From Phaeovulum vinaykumarii (GTDB taxonomy: Bacteria > Pseudomonadota > Alphaproteobacteria > Rhodobacterales > Rhodobacteraceae): a DNA stretch of 64,000 nt. Position 1 is the first letter of the stretch. Each line of letters begins with the position of its first letter. Below the pieces are notes generated by a model. It searched no databases. It had not been told where the DNA came from and saw only the letters and a program-made list of their open reading frames with translations. The stretch lies in assembly GCF_900156695.1 (NCBI RefSeq), contig NZ_FTOM01000001.1, positions 1 through 64,000 of the forward strand, read 5' to 3'. This document shows, piece by piece, positions 1 to 7,805 of this stretch. A program made the position numbers and the translations under genes.

Positions 1-282
1 CGCCCACAGAACGCCCAAGCCCCGACAAAACCCCCAAAACATCCCCAAAACCAACGCAAATCCCCCTCAGGCGTCGGAATGATACTCTAACGCGCCCTGG
101 CCCGAACCTTGGCCCCTGTTACGCGAGCGCGCCCGCGACGACGAGACCGACGGCAGCGCCCGAGGGCCGCTTTTCCACCATATGTTGCAGCCGCGCCCCA
201 CGAGAACCGCCATAAGGGACCACGGGCGGGACATCGGGCGCGCGCCGGCGGAAACCGCAGCCCCTGGGCCGGCGGGGGGGCG
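1..282. other. Left-edge non-coding stretch
   Basis: No supported gene lies between the window edge and the stop codon of the wzc-like gene. Open frames here are GC-rich shadows without family motifs. A minus-strand frame is open across the first ~80 bases and could be the start of a gene lying outside the window, but this cannot be judged. Confidence 0.4.
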
Positions 283-2385
283 TCAGGAGGTGGGCCCATA
301 GGCCTCGTAGGCGCCGTAGGTGCCATATCCGCCATAGCGGCGCTGCGCCGACATGTCGATCTGCGACAGCACCAGCCCCGTCAGCGGAAGGTTGACCGCC
401 CGAAAGAGCGCAAGCGCCTCGTCAAGCTGATGCCGCGTGGTCTTTTCCCAGCGCACCACCAACAGCACCGCATCCGCCACGCGCGCAATGATGCGCGCAT
501 CGGGCGCCATCAGCACCGGCGGCGCATCAATGATCACGAAATCATAGCGCTCGCGCATCGCGGCGACGAAACCGGCAAAGGCCTCCGAGGCGAAGAAATC
601 GGCCGGGTTGATATCGGGCTGTTCGCCCACCAGGACATCGGCCCCCAACTGCGGGTCGCGCGCCACAGCCGCGTCGAAATCCATCTCGCGCGCGAGCACC
701 TTGACGAGCGTGCCGGGCGCCTGCGTGGCAAGATATTGGGACAGCACACAACGGCGGATATCGCCTTCGATCAGCAGCACCTTCTTGCCCAGCCGCGCCA
801 GGTTATGCGTCATGGCAACCGAATTCGTCGTCTTGCCCTCGCCCATCAGCGCCGAGGTGTACAAGATGACCTTGGGCGGATTGTCGAGATTGGACAGCAG
901 GATGGAGGTGCGCAGATTGTTCACCGACTCGGCCATCGGCGGGGCGGGCCGCGCGGTCAGATAGCCCGGCAGATCACCGCGCGCATTGACCGGCAACAGC
1001 GGGATCTGGCCCAGAACGGTTGCGCCGGCATGCGCCTCGAGCGCGGCCGCGGTGCGAAAGCCCGTGAAGAGCGCCTCGCGCACCAGCACGATCGCGGCGC
1101 CGCCCATCAGGCCCAGGACCGTCATCAGCGCCAGAACCAGCCCCTTGCGCGGTTCCGACGCCACCTCGGGCACGACCGCATGCGACAGGATACGGCTGTC
1201 GGCCTGCTGGAAGCCCTTCTGCGCCGTCGTCTCCTTGAGCCGCGAGAGGAAATATTCATAGAGCAGCCGGTTGGCCTCGGCCTCGCGTTCAAGCTGTTCC
1301 AGCGCGATCAGGTCATTGCCGTCGCGCGCGGTCTCGGCCTGCAATTCGTCGGCGCGCGTCTCGAGGGCGGCGACCTGGGCGCTCTGGCGTTCGGCATCGG
1401 TGCGCGCCCGCGCCAGAAGCTGGTCATACCGGCGCGCAAAGGCTGACCCGGCATCGGTCCCGTCCACGGCCAGCGCGGCCAGGCGGGGATCATCGGCCGC
1501 GGCGATCTTCTGGGCCAGGCTCTGCGCCGCCGCCAGCCGGTCGGCCTTGGCCCGCAGGACCGCCGCCAAGTCGCGGGCCGCGTCGATCCGGTCGCGGATT
1601 TCCTTGAGCTGGACCTCGCGCGCGGCCAGGGTCTCGGCCGAGATCAGCTGCGTGCGCGCGTTGAAGGCCTTGACCTTGGCTTCCGCCGCCTCAAGCTCGG
1701 ACTTGAGCTCGCTGACCCGCGTCGTCAGCCAGCTGGTGGCCTGTTCGGTGGCCTCGAATTTCACCTCGATCTGGCTTTGCACGTAAAGTTCGATGATCGT
1801 GTCGGCGATCCGCGCCGCCTTGAGCGGATCCTCGGATTCGAAGGTCACCTGGAAGACATAGCTCGACGGGACCGAGCCCACCTGCGCATTCTGCAAGACC
1901 GCGGTGATCACGTTATCCCGCGTCCGGTCGATGCCTTCGGGCGGCGCGCGCCCCAGAAGGCGCTTGAGCGCGCCGATCGTCGCCCCCTTGAACGTGTCGA
2001 TCATCGAGACCGGGCGCAATTCGGCGTTGAATTCCGGGTCGGCGGTCAGATCCAGCTCATCCACCACCCGCCCCATAAGCCCGCGCGAACGCAGCACCTC
2101 CAGCTCGGTGTTGATCTCGCTGGAATCGCCGCTCAAACCACTGATGACGCTCTCGAAATCGACGACATTCTCCTGGCGCGTCTCCAGCATCCCGACCGCG
2201 GTCGCGCGATAGACCGGCGTGGCAAGCGCGTAGATATAGATCAGACCGCCCAGCACCGCGACGGCAAGGGTCAGCGCGATGATGCGCCAGCCTGCGCGAA
2301 GCGACGACAGCATGGCCAGAACGTCGATGGTATCTTCCGAAGGGACCGAGGGCCCGGAAAGAAGCGGAGAGGCGTTCTGCGTCAT
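283..2385 (-). CDS. Polysaccharide co-polymerase / BY-kinase (Wzc/ExoP-like)
   Basis: A 700-residue inner-membrane protein of the Wzz-BY-kinase type, which controls the chain length and export of extracellular or capsular polysaccharide. The N-terminus has a membrane segment (about residues 34-54) followed by a Wzz-like periplasmic domain and a long coiled coil (about 200-390). A second membrane segment lies near 415-435. The cytoplasmic kinase domain carries Walker A (ALMGEGKTTNS, about residue 517), Walker A' (VLLIEGDIRR) and Walker B (DFVIIDAPP). The C-terminus ends in a cluster of six tyrosines (YGGYGTYGAYEAY), the usual autophosphorylation tail. The family assignment is firm. The polymer is unknown because no glycosyltransferase or Wza partner lies in the window; such genes may sit beyond the left edge. 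Confidence 0.9.
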   Translation of the reverse strand: MTQNASPLLSGPSVPSEDTIDVLAMLSSLRAGWRIIALTLAVAVLGGLIYIYALATPVYRATAVGMLETRQENVVDFESVISGLSGDSSEINTELEVLRSRGLMGRVVDELDLTADPEFNAELRPVSMIDTFKGATIGALKRLLGRAPPEGIDRTRDNVITAVLQNAQVGSVPSSYVFQVTFESEDPLKAARIADTIIELYVQSQIEVKFEATEQATSWLTTRVSELKSELEAAEAKVKAFNARTQLISAETLAAREVQLKEIRDRIDAARDLAAVLRAKADRLAAAQSLAQKIAAADDPRLAALAVDGTDAGSAFARRYDQLLARARTDAERQSAQVAALETRADELQAETARDGNDLIALEQLEREAEANRLLYEYFLSRLKETTAQKGFQQADSRILSHAVVPEVASEPRKGLVLALMTVLGLMGGAAIVLVREALFTGFRTAAALEAHAGATVLGQIPLLPVNARGDLPGYLTARPAPPMAESVNNLRTSILLSNLDNPPKVILYTSALMGEGKTTNSVAMTHNLARLGKKVLLIEGDIRRCVLSQYLATQAPGTLVKVLAREMDFDAAVARDPQLGADVLVGEQPDINPADFFASEAFAGFVAAMRERYDFVIIDAPPVLMAPDARIIARVADAVLLVVRWEKTTRHQLDEALALFRAVNLPLTGLVLSQIDMSAQRRYGGYGTYGAYEAYGPTS

Positions 2386-2703
2386 GTGAGAAAGGACCGT
2401 GCCTGTAAAAATGCGTGGTGATCAAGGCGCATGGCGAAAGCCCGCCGCAGGGGAAGGCTAAGCCGAGATCACAAGGCATAGCAAGCGCGGCGGGATGTCC
2501 TCGTGCCGAATTGATGCCCGCGCAGGCCCACCGGCGCCCCCACCGCAATCAGCGCCGCAATCAGCGCCGCATCCGCAGGCAGGAACAAAACGCTTCCCCC
2601 CCCCGGAACGCAGCCCGGAACGCCCCCTGCCCCGCCGCGATCGACACGGCCGGCAACGGGCACACGCAGGCCGCACGGGAACCTTGCACGAATGGGGGGG
2701 ATC
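2386..2703. other. Non-coding region upstream of wzc-like gene
   Basis: This stretch separates the wzc-like start codon from the left copy of the tRNA-end repeat. No family motif was recognised in any frame. It should hold the promoter of the minus-strand wzc-like gene. If the island is real, it is also the chromosomal DNA that originally followed tRNA-Arg. Confidence 0.4.
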
Positions 2704-2719
2704 TGGCGCACCCGACAGG
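2704..2719. repeat. Putative att site, left copy (16-bp direct repeat)
   Basis: The sequence TGGCGCACCCGACAGG is identical to the last 16 bases, CCA included, of the tRNA-Arg gene at 8250-8265, in the same orientation. The flanking bases differ on both sides. It is best read as the tRNA 3' end displaced by integration. Confidence 0.75.
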
Positions 2720-2869
2720 TTGTTCATCGCCCGTCACATGCGTCGCCTCATCGTGGCTGGGGAGGGCGACGATCCCCATGCCGTGAAGGGAAGAAGAACC
2801 TCGGCCGCGGAAAGGCAACACATCTATCTTCCAAGCCATTGACAGGCCGGGGAATCGAACGGAGCGGGA

Positions 2870-3388
2870 ATGGTCGGGGCAGACATCGGGAAACGGCTTT
2901 GGGCGGCGGCGGATCAGACCTGGGCGAACACGGGGTTGAAGCCAAGCCAGTTCTCCACTCCCGTGCCGGGTCTGATCTTCCTGCGCCATGCAGAGAAGCG
3001 GTTCGCGGAGGCCGAAACCCGCATCGGCCCGGTGGGATCGGGCAACCGCCGCACGATCAGCAAGGCCGACTACGACGTCGAAGGGGTCATCTTCCTGCGA
3101 CCTGAGGCTCGGTTCAGCCACCTGCAGCGCCTGACCGAGAGCGACGACATCGGCAAGGCGATCAACGAGGCCATGAAGGCCATCGAGGAGGACAACCCCG
3201 ACCTCTCCGGCGCTCTGCCGCAGACCTACACCGACCTCGGCAACGAGGTGGCGGTGGAGCTGCTGCGCCTCCTCGCCCCCATCGACCTGTCGGGGGACGC
3301 CTTCGGCAAGGTCTACGAGTATTTCTGCACCAGCAGGCGTAGCCACCGCCCGAAGGCGTGCAGCCGGTCGGCAGGCAGGCACAAATAG
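2870..3388 (+). pseudogene. hsdM: Type I restriction methyltransferase HsdM, N-terminal fragment
   Basis: The first ~150 residues match the N-terminal helical domain of HsdM, the modification subunit of type I restriction systems. Seen are IGKRLWAAADQ near the start, PGLIFLRHAEKRF at about 33-45, DIGKAINEAMKAIEEDNP at about 101-118 and FGKVYEYF at about 143-150. Normal HsdM is about 500 residues and continues into the SAM-binding and NPPF motifs. Here homology stops after EYF, where the sequence joins a traG fragment on the other strand (junction near 3327). The remaining residues are read-through into antisense traG. No hsdS or hsdR is present, so the gene is non-functional. Confidence 0.8.
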
Positions 3389-3750
3389 ATCGTGACCTTG
3401 CTCGTTTTCAGCTCCTCGAAGCTGAAACCCGAGGCCGAGAGGTTTTCGCGCAGGCGGGCGCTGTCGAGGAAATGCGTTTCCGCCTGAGCCGAGGCCATGA
3501 CGTTGGAAAGCAGCTTTTCACCCCGTTGCAGGAAGCGCGCGCCCGTGCTGGCCACGACATGGTGCGGGCTTTCCAGCAGGCGCTCGAAGAGCATTTTCAG
3601 GTTATCGCCGTCGAGCAGCAACAGATCGCGAACGCGCGGCAGATGCCGTTGACCGGCTTCCCGTTCGTCCGTCGCGACATAGAGGATGACGTCCTGCAAC
3701 AGCCCCTTGGCTTCTTCCGCCCAGAACCGGTCACCGTGGCTGCCGCATGA
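3313..3750 (-). pseudogene. traG: TraG/VirD4 coupling ATPase, internal fragment
   Basis: A minus-strand frame opens with GSHGDRFWAEEAKGLLQDVI and continues through FERLLESPHHVVASTGARFL to ETHFLDSARLRENLSASGF and FEELKTSKVTIYLCLPADRL, ending in RWLRLLV. This is a mid-protein section of the TraG/VirD4 coupling protein that feeds DNA to a type IV secretion channel. A full protein would exceed 600 residues. The N-terminal membrane part, the Walker A region and the C-terminal Walker B part are all missing. Both ends are sharp deletion joints: hsdM on one side and a chrA-like remnant on the other. It has no start codon in a proper context. Confidence 0.75.
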
Positions 3751-3920
3751 TCAGCGCATCGGCCAGCAGCATGGCGTTTTCGGTGATGTCCGCATCCTCC
3801 GTTGCGGGCCTGTCCGTTCTGACGCTGGTTGCGGTGGTTCGGTTGCGGCTGGGCATGGTCGCAGTGCTGGGCGGCGCGGCGCTTCTGGGCGTTGCGCAGC
3901 GTCTGGCGGGGCGTGCCTAA
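3747..3920 (+). pseudogene. Short hydrophobic remnant, possibly ChrA C-terminus
   Basis: A 57-residue hydrophobic frame (core SVLTLVAVVRLRLGMVAVLG, then AALLGVAQRLAG) starts right at the traG junction. It ends by overlapping the stop codon of the convergent YqaA-like gene. The pattern resembles the last transmembrane hairpin of ChrA chromate transporters, which often travel with metal-resistance genes on mobile elements. The similarity is weak and judged by eye. It could instead be a chance frame. Confidence 0.35.
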
Positions 3921-4348
3921 GCGGCGAGGTCGAGTGCAACCGCCACCAGCACGAGATAGCGCCCGGCCTTGGCCAATGTCACGATGACAAGGAAGCGCCA
4001 GAGCGGCTCGCGCAGGACACCGGCCACCAAGGTCAGCGGGTCGCCGATGATTGGCACCCAGGACGCCAGCAGGCTCCAATGGCCCCAACGGTGATACCAA
4101 AGCGTGGCGCGTTCCAGCTGCCGGGGGGAGGCCGGGAACCAGCGCCGACCCTCGAAGCGCACGATGCCCCGGCCGAGCGTCCAGTTCACCAGCGATCCCA
4201 GCACGTTGCCGGTGGTGGCGACGGTCAGCAGCAGCCAGACAGGATGGCCACCGGCCAACACCATGGCGACCAGAACCGCCTCGGATTGCGCGGGCAGCAG
4301 CGTGGCCGCCAGCAGCGCGGCGGAGAACAGGCCTAACAGGGCAAGCAT
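3917..4348 (-). CDS. YqaA-like VTT/SNARE-associated membrane protein
   Basis: A 143-residue integral membrane protein of the small YqaA branch of the VTT (DedA-like) superfamily. Seen are a hydrophobic start (MLALLGLFSAALLAATLLPA), the family-typical TTGNVLGSLVNWTLGR segment at about 65-80, and WVPIIGDPLTLVAGVLREP at about 116-134. The C-terminal helix follows. The exact role of YqaA proteins is not established; related DedA proteins act in membrane lipid or ion homeostasis. It is the last gene of the metal cassette and begins three bases after the stop of the NreB-like gene, so it is probably cotranscribed. Confidence 0.7.
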   Translation of the reverse strand: MLALLGLFSAALLAATLLPAQSEAVLVAMVLAGGHPVWLLLTVATTGNVLGSLVNWTLGRGIVRFEGRRWFPASPRQLERATLWYHRWGHWSLLASWVPIIGDPLTLVAGVLREPLWRFLVIVTLAKAGRYLVLVAVALDLAA

Positions 4349-4351
4349 GGA

Positions 4352-5659
4352 TCAGGGGCGCAGCGGCCAGTGACGGTGCAGGTCGTCGATCACCAGCGTG
4401 TGGCTGTGCTCGGGCCCATGCTCGCGCAGATGCGGGTGATCGGGCGGCAGGTTGTCATGGCGATGCGGCAAGGCCTCGGGCTCCTGCGCCGGCCAGAGGC
4501 GCCAGCCCAGCAACAGCCCCAGCGCCGCGAGGGCCGCCATGATGAGGAAGGTCGCCGTCAGCCCGAACCCCGCGCCGAAGCGGCCCGCCAGCGGATAGGC
4601 GATCAGCCAGCACGCATGGCTCAACGCGAATTGCGCGGCGAAGAGGGCGGGACGATCCTCGGGCCGGGCCGAGCGGCGCAGAAGGCGACCGGAGGGCGTC
4701 AGCACCAGCGAATAGCCGAAGCCGATCACCAGCCAAAGCGCCATCAGTGCCCAGAGGTTCCCCAGCAGCGCGCCAGCCAGCGTGCCCAGCGTCAGGATCG
4801 CGGCGCCCAGCATCATCGGCGGGCGGTCCGGCATCCGCTCCAGCACCCGTGGCAGGATCAGCGCCGCCACCATCGAGCCGCCGCCAAAGGCCGCCAGCGC
4901 CAGCGCCACCTCGGTCTCGCCCAGTCCGAAGCGGGCCTTCACCAGCACCACGGTGTTGACGATCACCATCGCCCCCGCCGCCGCGACCGAGAGGTTCAGC
5001 GCCAGAAGCCCGCGCAGCCGGGGTGTTGCAAGGTAGATCCGCATCCCGCGCGTCGTCCGGTCCCAGATCCCGCGCGGGGCCGAGGGTTGCGGCGAAGGCA
5101 GGCTCACGCTGACCACCAGCGCCGCCGAGGCGACAAAGCCGATCACCGTGCCTGAGAACAGCACCGGGAAGCTGACCACGGTCAGCAGCGCCGCCGCCAG
5201 CATCGGCGAGAGCAGGCTTTCGAGGTCATAGGCGAGGCGCGAGAGGGACAGGGCGCGGGTATACTCGGCCTCGTCGGGCAGGACATCCGGGATCGTCGCC
5301 TGGAACGTGGGCGTGAACCCGGCCGAGGCCGCCTGCAGCAGAAAGATCAGAATGTAGACCTGCCAGACCTCGGTGACGAAGGGCAGCGCCAGCGCCACGA
5401 CGGCCCGGATCAGGTCGAGCGACACCAGCATCGCCCGGCGCGGGACCCGATCGGCAAAGGCCGAAGCGACAGGCGCCAGCGCGACATAGGCCACCATCTT
5501 GATCGCCAGCGCCGTGCCAAGCACCAGCCCGGCATCCTCACCGGCGATCCGCCAGGCGAGCAGCCCCAGTGCCACGGTGGCAAGCCCGGTCCCCACCAGC
5601 GCGATCACCTGCGCGGCGAAGAGGTGGCGATAGGTGCGGTTGCGCAGGATGCCCGGCAT
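4352..5659 (-). CDS. NreB-like MFS metal efflux permease with His-rich tail
   Basis: A 435-residue major facilitator superfamily transporter with about twelve hydrophobic segments. It opens with MPGILRNRTYRHLFAAQVIA and has the MFS loop FADRVPRRAML between helices 2 and 3. The C-terminal ~35 residues are histidine-rich (PHRHDNLPPDHPHLREHGPE, then HSHTLVIDDLHRHW), ending at 4352. A histidine-rich C-terminus on an MFS protein beside a DUF156 regulator is the hallmark of NreB, the nickel efflux permease of Achromobacter nre. Inner-membrane export of nickel or cobalt is therefore likely. It starts seven bases after the regulator's stop codon. The metal itself is inferred. Confidence 0.8.
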   Translation of the reverse strand: MPGILRNRTYRHLFAAQVIALVGTGLATVALGLLAWRIAGEDAGLVLGTALAIKMVAYVALAPVASAFADRVPRRAMLVSLDLIRAVVALALPFVTEVWQVYILIFLLQAASAGFTPTFQATIPDVLPDEAEYTRALSLSRLAYDLESLLSPMLAAALLTVVSFPVLFSGTVIGFVASAALVVSVSLPSPQPSAPRGIWDRTTRGMRIYLATPRLRGLLALNLSVAAAGAMVIVNTVVLVKARFGLGETEVALALAAFGGGSMVAALILPRVLERMPDRPPMMLGAAILTLGTLAGALLGNLWALMALWLVIGFGYSLVLTPSGRLLRRSARPEDRPALFAAQFALSHACWLIAYPLAGRFGAGFGLTATFLIMAALAALGLLLGWRLWPAQEPEALPHRHDNLPPDHPHLREHGPEHSHTLVIDDLHRHWPLRP

Positions 5660-5665
5660 GATGCC

Positions 5666-5923
5666 TCAGAGGTAGCGGGTGATGGCCTTCAGTTCGTCGC
5701 GGTCGTAGTCAGCATGACCCGACAGGCAATGGTCGACATGATCGTGGATCAGCGCCTGCTTGGCATTGCGGATCGCACTCTCGACCGCCTGCAATTGCTG
5801 CGCGACCTCGGGGCAAGGACGCCCGGCCTCGATCATCTCGATCACCGTGCGCAGATGGCCGTCGGCGCGCTTCAGCCGAGCGATAACCTGGGGGTGACTT
5901 GCATGCACATGGGGTTTCGTCAT
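5666..5923 (-). CDS. CsoR/RcnR-family (DUF156) metal-responsive repressor
   Basis: An 85-residue all-helical repressor of the CsoR/RcnR/FrmR family, with RLKRADGHLRTVIEMIE and the QLQAVESAIRNAKQALIHDH core. By position the metal-ligand set reads Cys37, His62, Cys66, with the spacing of the copper sensor CsoR (Cys-His-Cys). The His-rich N-terminus (MTKPHVHASH) recalls nickel/cobalt-sensing RcnR, whose His3 is a ligand. It leads an operon with the NreB-like permease, like nreA-nreB. It presumably represses that operon and perhaps the divergent His-rich gene through the GC-tract site at 5934-5954. No clear Shine-Dalgarno sequence precedes its ATG. Confidence 0.85.
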   Translation of the reverse strand: MTKPHVHASHPQVIARLKRADGHLRTVIEMIEAGRPCPEVAQQLQAVESAIRNAKQALIHDHVDHCLSGHADYDRDELKAITRYL

Positions 5924-5933
5924 AGGGGAGAGC

Positions 5934-5954
5934 TAACCTCCCCGGGGGGATAGT
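5934..5954. promoter_or_regulatory. Candidate CsoR/RcnR-type operator
   Basis: A G/C tract, CCCCGGGGGG, flanked by A/T-containing arms (TAACCT on one side, ATAGT on the other), lies between the regulator and the divergent His-rich gene. RcnR and related DUF156 proteins bind such G/C tracts with A/T flanks. Assignment rests on position and composition only. Confidence 0.5.
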
Positions 5955-5990
5955 GCAAGCCACCCTGAGTGAGGACGGAACCGAGGCAAT

Positions 5991-6365
5991 ATGAGCGGTA
6001 TGAGCACAGCGAACAGGATTATGCACGGCGCCCGCCAGAGCGCCACCGTGCTCGCCTGTCTGCGCCTGATCCTCTGGAGCCTCGTTCCTGCCGCAAGCCA
6101 TGTGCCCGATGTCTCGCTGGTTCTGGCCGAACATGCGGAGATGGTCGAGAAACACGGTCATTCCCACGGCTTGGAAGACGACCTCGCCTGGGCGCTGCGC
6201 GGCCACCATAGTCATGACGCCGCCGACCATGACCACAGCCAGGCGGTGCTGCTGCCTATGCCAAATGCCACGCCCTGGACGCAGCATTCCACGCGGGCCC
6301 CGGTCGTCCGCCACACGCGCTGGACACCACCGGTTCATCTGTTGGAGCGGCCTCCACGGGTGTGA
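5991..6365 (+). CDS. Small His-rich probable secreted protein
   Basis: A 124-residue protein of unknown family. The start could also be the ATG at 6000. After a short basic N-terminus comes a hydrophobic stretch (ATVLACLRLILWSLVPAASH) consistent with a signal peptide or anchor. The mature part holds a histidine-rich segment (EKHGHSHG, then GHHSHDAADHDHS, about 53-83), suggesting metal binding in the periplasm. It is divergent from the metal-sensor operon and lies directly upstream of the broken hupE-like gene. It probably belongs to the same metal-handling module. No homologous family is recognised with certainty. Confidence 0.5.
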   Translation: MSGMSTANRIMHGARQSATVLACLRLILWSLVPAASHVPDVSLVLAEHAEMVEKHGHSHGLEDDLAWALRGHHSHDAADHDHSQAVLLPMPNATPWTQHSTRAPVVRHTRWTPPVHLLERPPRV

Positions 6366-6414
6366 GGGCTTCCGCTCACACCCTTTGCAGAGACCTATCC
6401 AATGGACATCAATC

Positions 6415-6805
6415 ATGAAAACCGCATTCGCGGCGGCAGGCGTCTATCGCACCCCCCTCGCCGTCGCAGCCCTGTGCCTGATGGCCGGTGCCGCCGCCGC
6501 TCGCAATGTGACGGAAGGTGACGCAGGCTATATTCAGGAAATCTGGGGCGTTCACATCATCCCCTTCCTCTACCTCGGCGCCAAGCACATGGTGACGGGC
6601 CATGACCACATCCTGTTCCTCCTGGGTGTGGTGTTCTTTCTCTACAAGATGAAAGACGTGGGGGCTTTACGTCAGCCTCTTCGCCATCGGCCATTCGACC
6701 ACGATGCTTCTGGGCGTCTGGTATGGCTGGGGGATCAACGCCTATGTCATCGACGCGATCATCGGCCTGTCGGTGGTCTCTACAAGGCGCTCGACAACCG
6801 TCCCG
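6415..6805 (+). pseudogene. hupE: HupE/UreJ-family membrane protein, frameshifted and truncated
   Basis: HupE/UreJ proteins are membrane proteins linked to nickel (hydrogenase/urease) or other metal uptake. The frame begins with a signal-like segment (MKTAFAAAGVYRTPLAVAAL). It then shows GAKHMVTGHDHILFLLGVVF with the conserved His-Asp-His. Near 6660 an extra G in a run of five shifts the frame. The homologous continuation (YVSLFAIGHSTTMLLGVWYG, INAYVIDAIIGLSVV) is in the +1 frame until about 6780. There a two-base insertion restores the original frame (LYKALDN). Homology ends at about 6800, at the junction with trbE. It is two frameshifts plus a truncation. Confidence 0.75.
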
Positions 6806-6987
6806 CCACCGCGACCAGTTCGGCCGCGACGGCGCTGTCGAGATCGGAACCCCGAAACTTCGCCGTCCTCTGGAACGAGCCGTCCTTGTTGAGGACCACA
6901 CCCTCCCCGACCAGCGCCACCCAGGGCAGGTAGTCCGCGAGGCGCGAGGCGCGAGGCGGTGCGGCGGTATTCTGCGAGATTCATCAT
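6780..6987 (-). pseudogene. trbE: TrbE conjugation ATPase, N-terminal fragment
   Basis: The start MMNLAEYRRTASRLA is that of TrbE, the VirB4-type ATPase of trb conjugation systems. A tandem duplication of seven bases (CGCCTCG) just after codon 14 shifts the frame. If one copy is removed, the sequence reads DYLPWVALVGEGVVLNKDGS and FQRTAKFRGSDLDSAVAAEL, matching TrbE. It then hits a TAG at the hupE junction after about 65 codons. TrbE is normally about 800 residues. It begins seven bases after trbD, as in intact trb operons. Confidence 0.7.
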
Positions 6988-6993
6988 GGGGGT

Positions 6994-7230
6994 TCACACC
7001 GAGAGATGACCGGGAATGCGCAGATGGCGGCGGGCGACCTCGACGAAGTGCGGATCGCGCCTGGCCGCCCAGACGGCAGCGATGTGGCCAACGGCCCAGA
7101 TCAGGATCCCGACCAGCCAGAGCTGAAGTCCGAGGCCGACCGCCCCCGCGAGTGTGCCATTCAGAATGACGACCGCGCGTGGGGCTCCACCGAGGAGGAT
7201 CGGCTCGGTCAGCGCGCGGTGACGGATCAT
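6994..7230 (-). CDS. trbD: TrbD conjugation protein (N-terminally altered remnant)
   Basis: A 78-residue protein matching TrbD, a small VirB3-like inner-membrane component of mating-pair formation. Seen are HRALTEPILLGGAPR at about 4-18, two hydrophobic stretches, and the C-terminal signature WAARRDPHFVEVARRHLRIP. The N-terminus (MIR) is shorter than usual. It looks like the beginning of trbC fused to codon 4 of this frame by a deletion that removed trbC. Its ATG overlaps the trbB stop codon (ATGA). It is the only tra/trb frame in the island still open from start to stop, but its partners are broken, so it is unlikely to function. Confidence 0.65.
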   Translation of the reverse strand: MIRHRALTEPILLGGAPRAVVILNGTLAGAVGLGLQLWLVGILIWAVGHIAAVWAARRDPHFVEVARRHLRIPGHLSV

Positions 7231-7690
7231 TCGGGATCTCCTTGTTCGTGAGGGATGGCGGGGTCTGAAACGACAGGTGAAATCCGGTAGTCGCCGTCCG
7301 GCCCGAGGCCCTCAACGCAGGCAAGTTCGGCCAGACGACGCGCGGACCCTCGACCGGCCAGGACGGCCACGAGATCGATGGTCTCCGCGATCATGGCCGG
7401 GGCACGGTAACGACGGCTTCCTGGATGAGCCGTTCGAGACGACGCAGTGCGCCGCTCCCGGAACCGGCATGGATGGTGCCGATGCCGCCGGGATGGCCTG
7501 TGCCCCAGGCTTTGAGCAGGTCCAGCGCCTCGGCGCCACGCACCTCACCGATGGGAATACGATCGGGGCGCAGACGCAGCGAGGATCGCACCAGATCGGA
7601 CAGGCTTGCCACTCCGTCCTTGGTGCGCATCGCCACGAGGTTCGGCGCGGCGCATTGCAGCTCTCGGGTGCGCCGTCGTCGTCCCCCAGG
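7227..7690 (-). pseudogene. trbB: TrbB conjugation ATPase, C-terminal fragment with frameshift
   Basis: The sequence TRELQCAAPNLVAMRTKDGV followed by LRLRPDRIPIGEVRGAEALD and GGIGTIHAGSGSGALRRLE is the C-terminal half of TrbB, a VirB11-family ATPase (Walker B and His box region). Near 7395 a missing base moves the tail to another frame: MIAETIDLVAVLAGRGSARR, LAELACVEGLGPDGDYRIS, then the stop overlapping trbD. The N-terminal half, with Walker A, is gone and is replaced by the start of ardC. The gene is clearly inactivated. Confidence 0.75.
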
Positions 7691-7805
7691 GCTGAACCCA
7701 GGGCAGCCCGCCGTCCTCCAGCTCGGCGATGATCTTGTCGGTGATGTCGTCATAAAGGTTCGTGCGCGGACCGCTCTTGCCGGCTGCGCGATGCTCTCTG
7801 GTCAT
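7684..7805 (-). pseudogene. ardC: ArdC-type antirestriction protein, N-terminal fragment
   Basis: The first ~41 codons read MTREHRAAGKSGPRTNLYDD then ITDKIIAELEDGGLPWVQPW. This is the conserved N-terminus of ArdC, a plasmid/ICE antirestriction protein with a single-strand-DNA-binding domain. A GGAG ribosome site precedes the ATG. After PWG the sequence passes directly into trbB in another frame, so about 250 residues are missing. Confidence 0.7.

Noticed and set aside
109-1446. 445-residue plus-strand frame opposite the wzc-like gene
   Set aside because: Arg/His-rich with no domain; the minus strand encodes a clear BY-kinase, so this is a GC-driven shadow.
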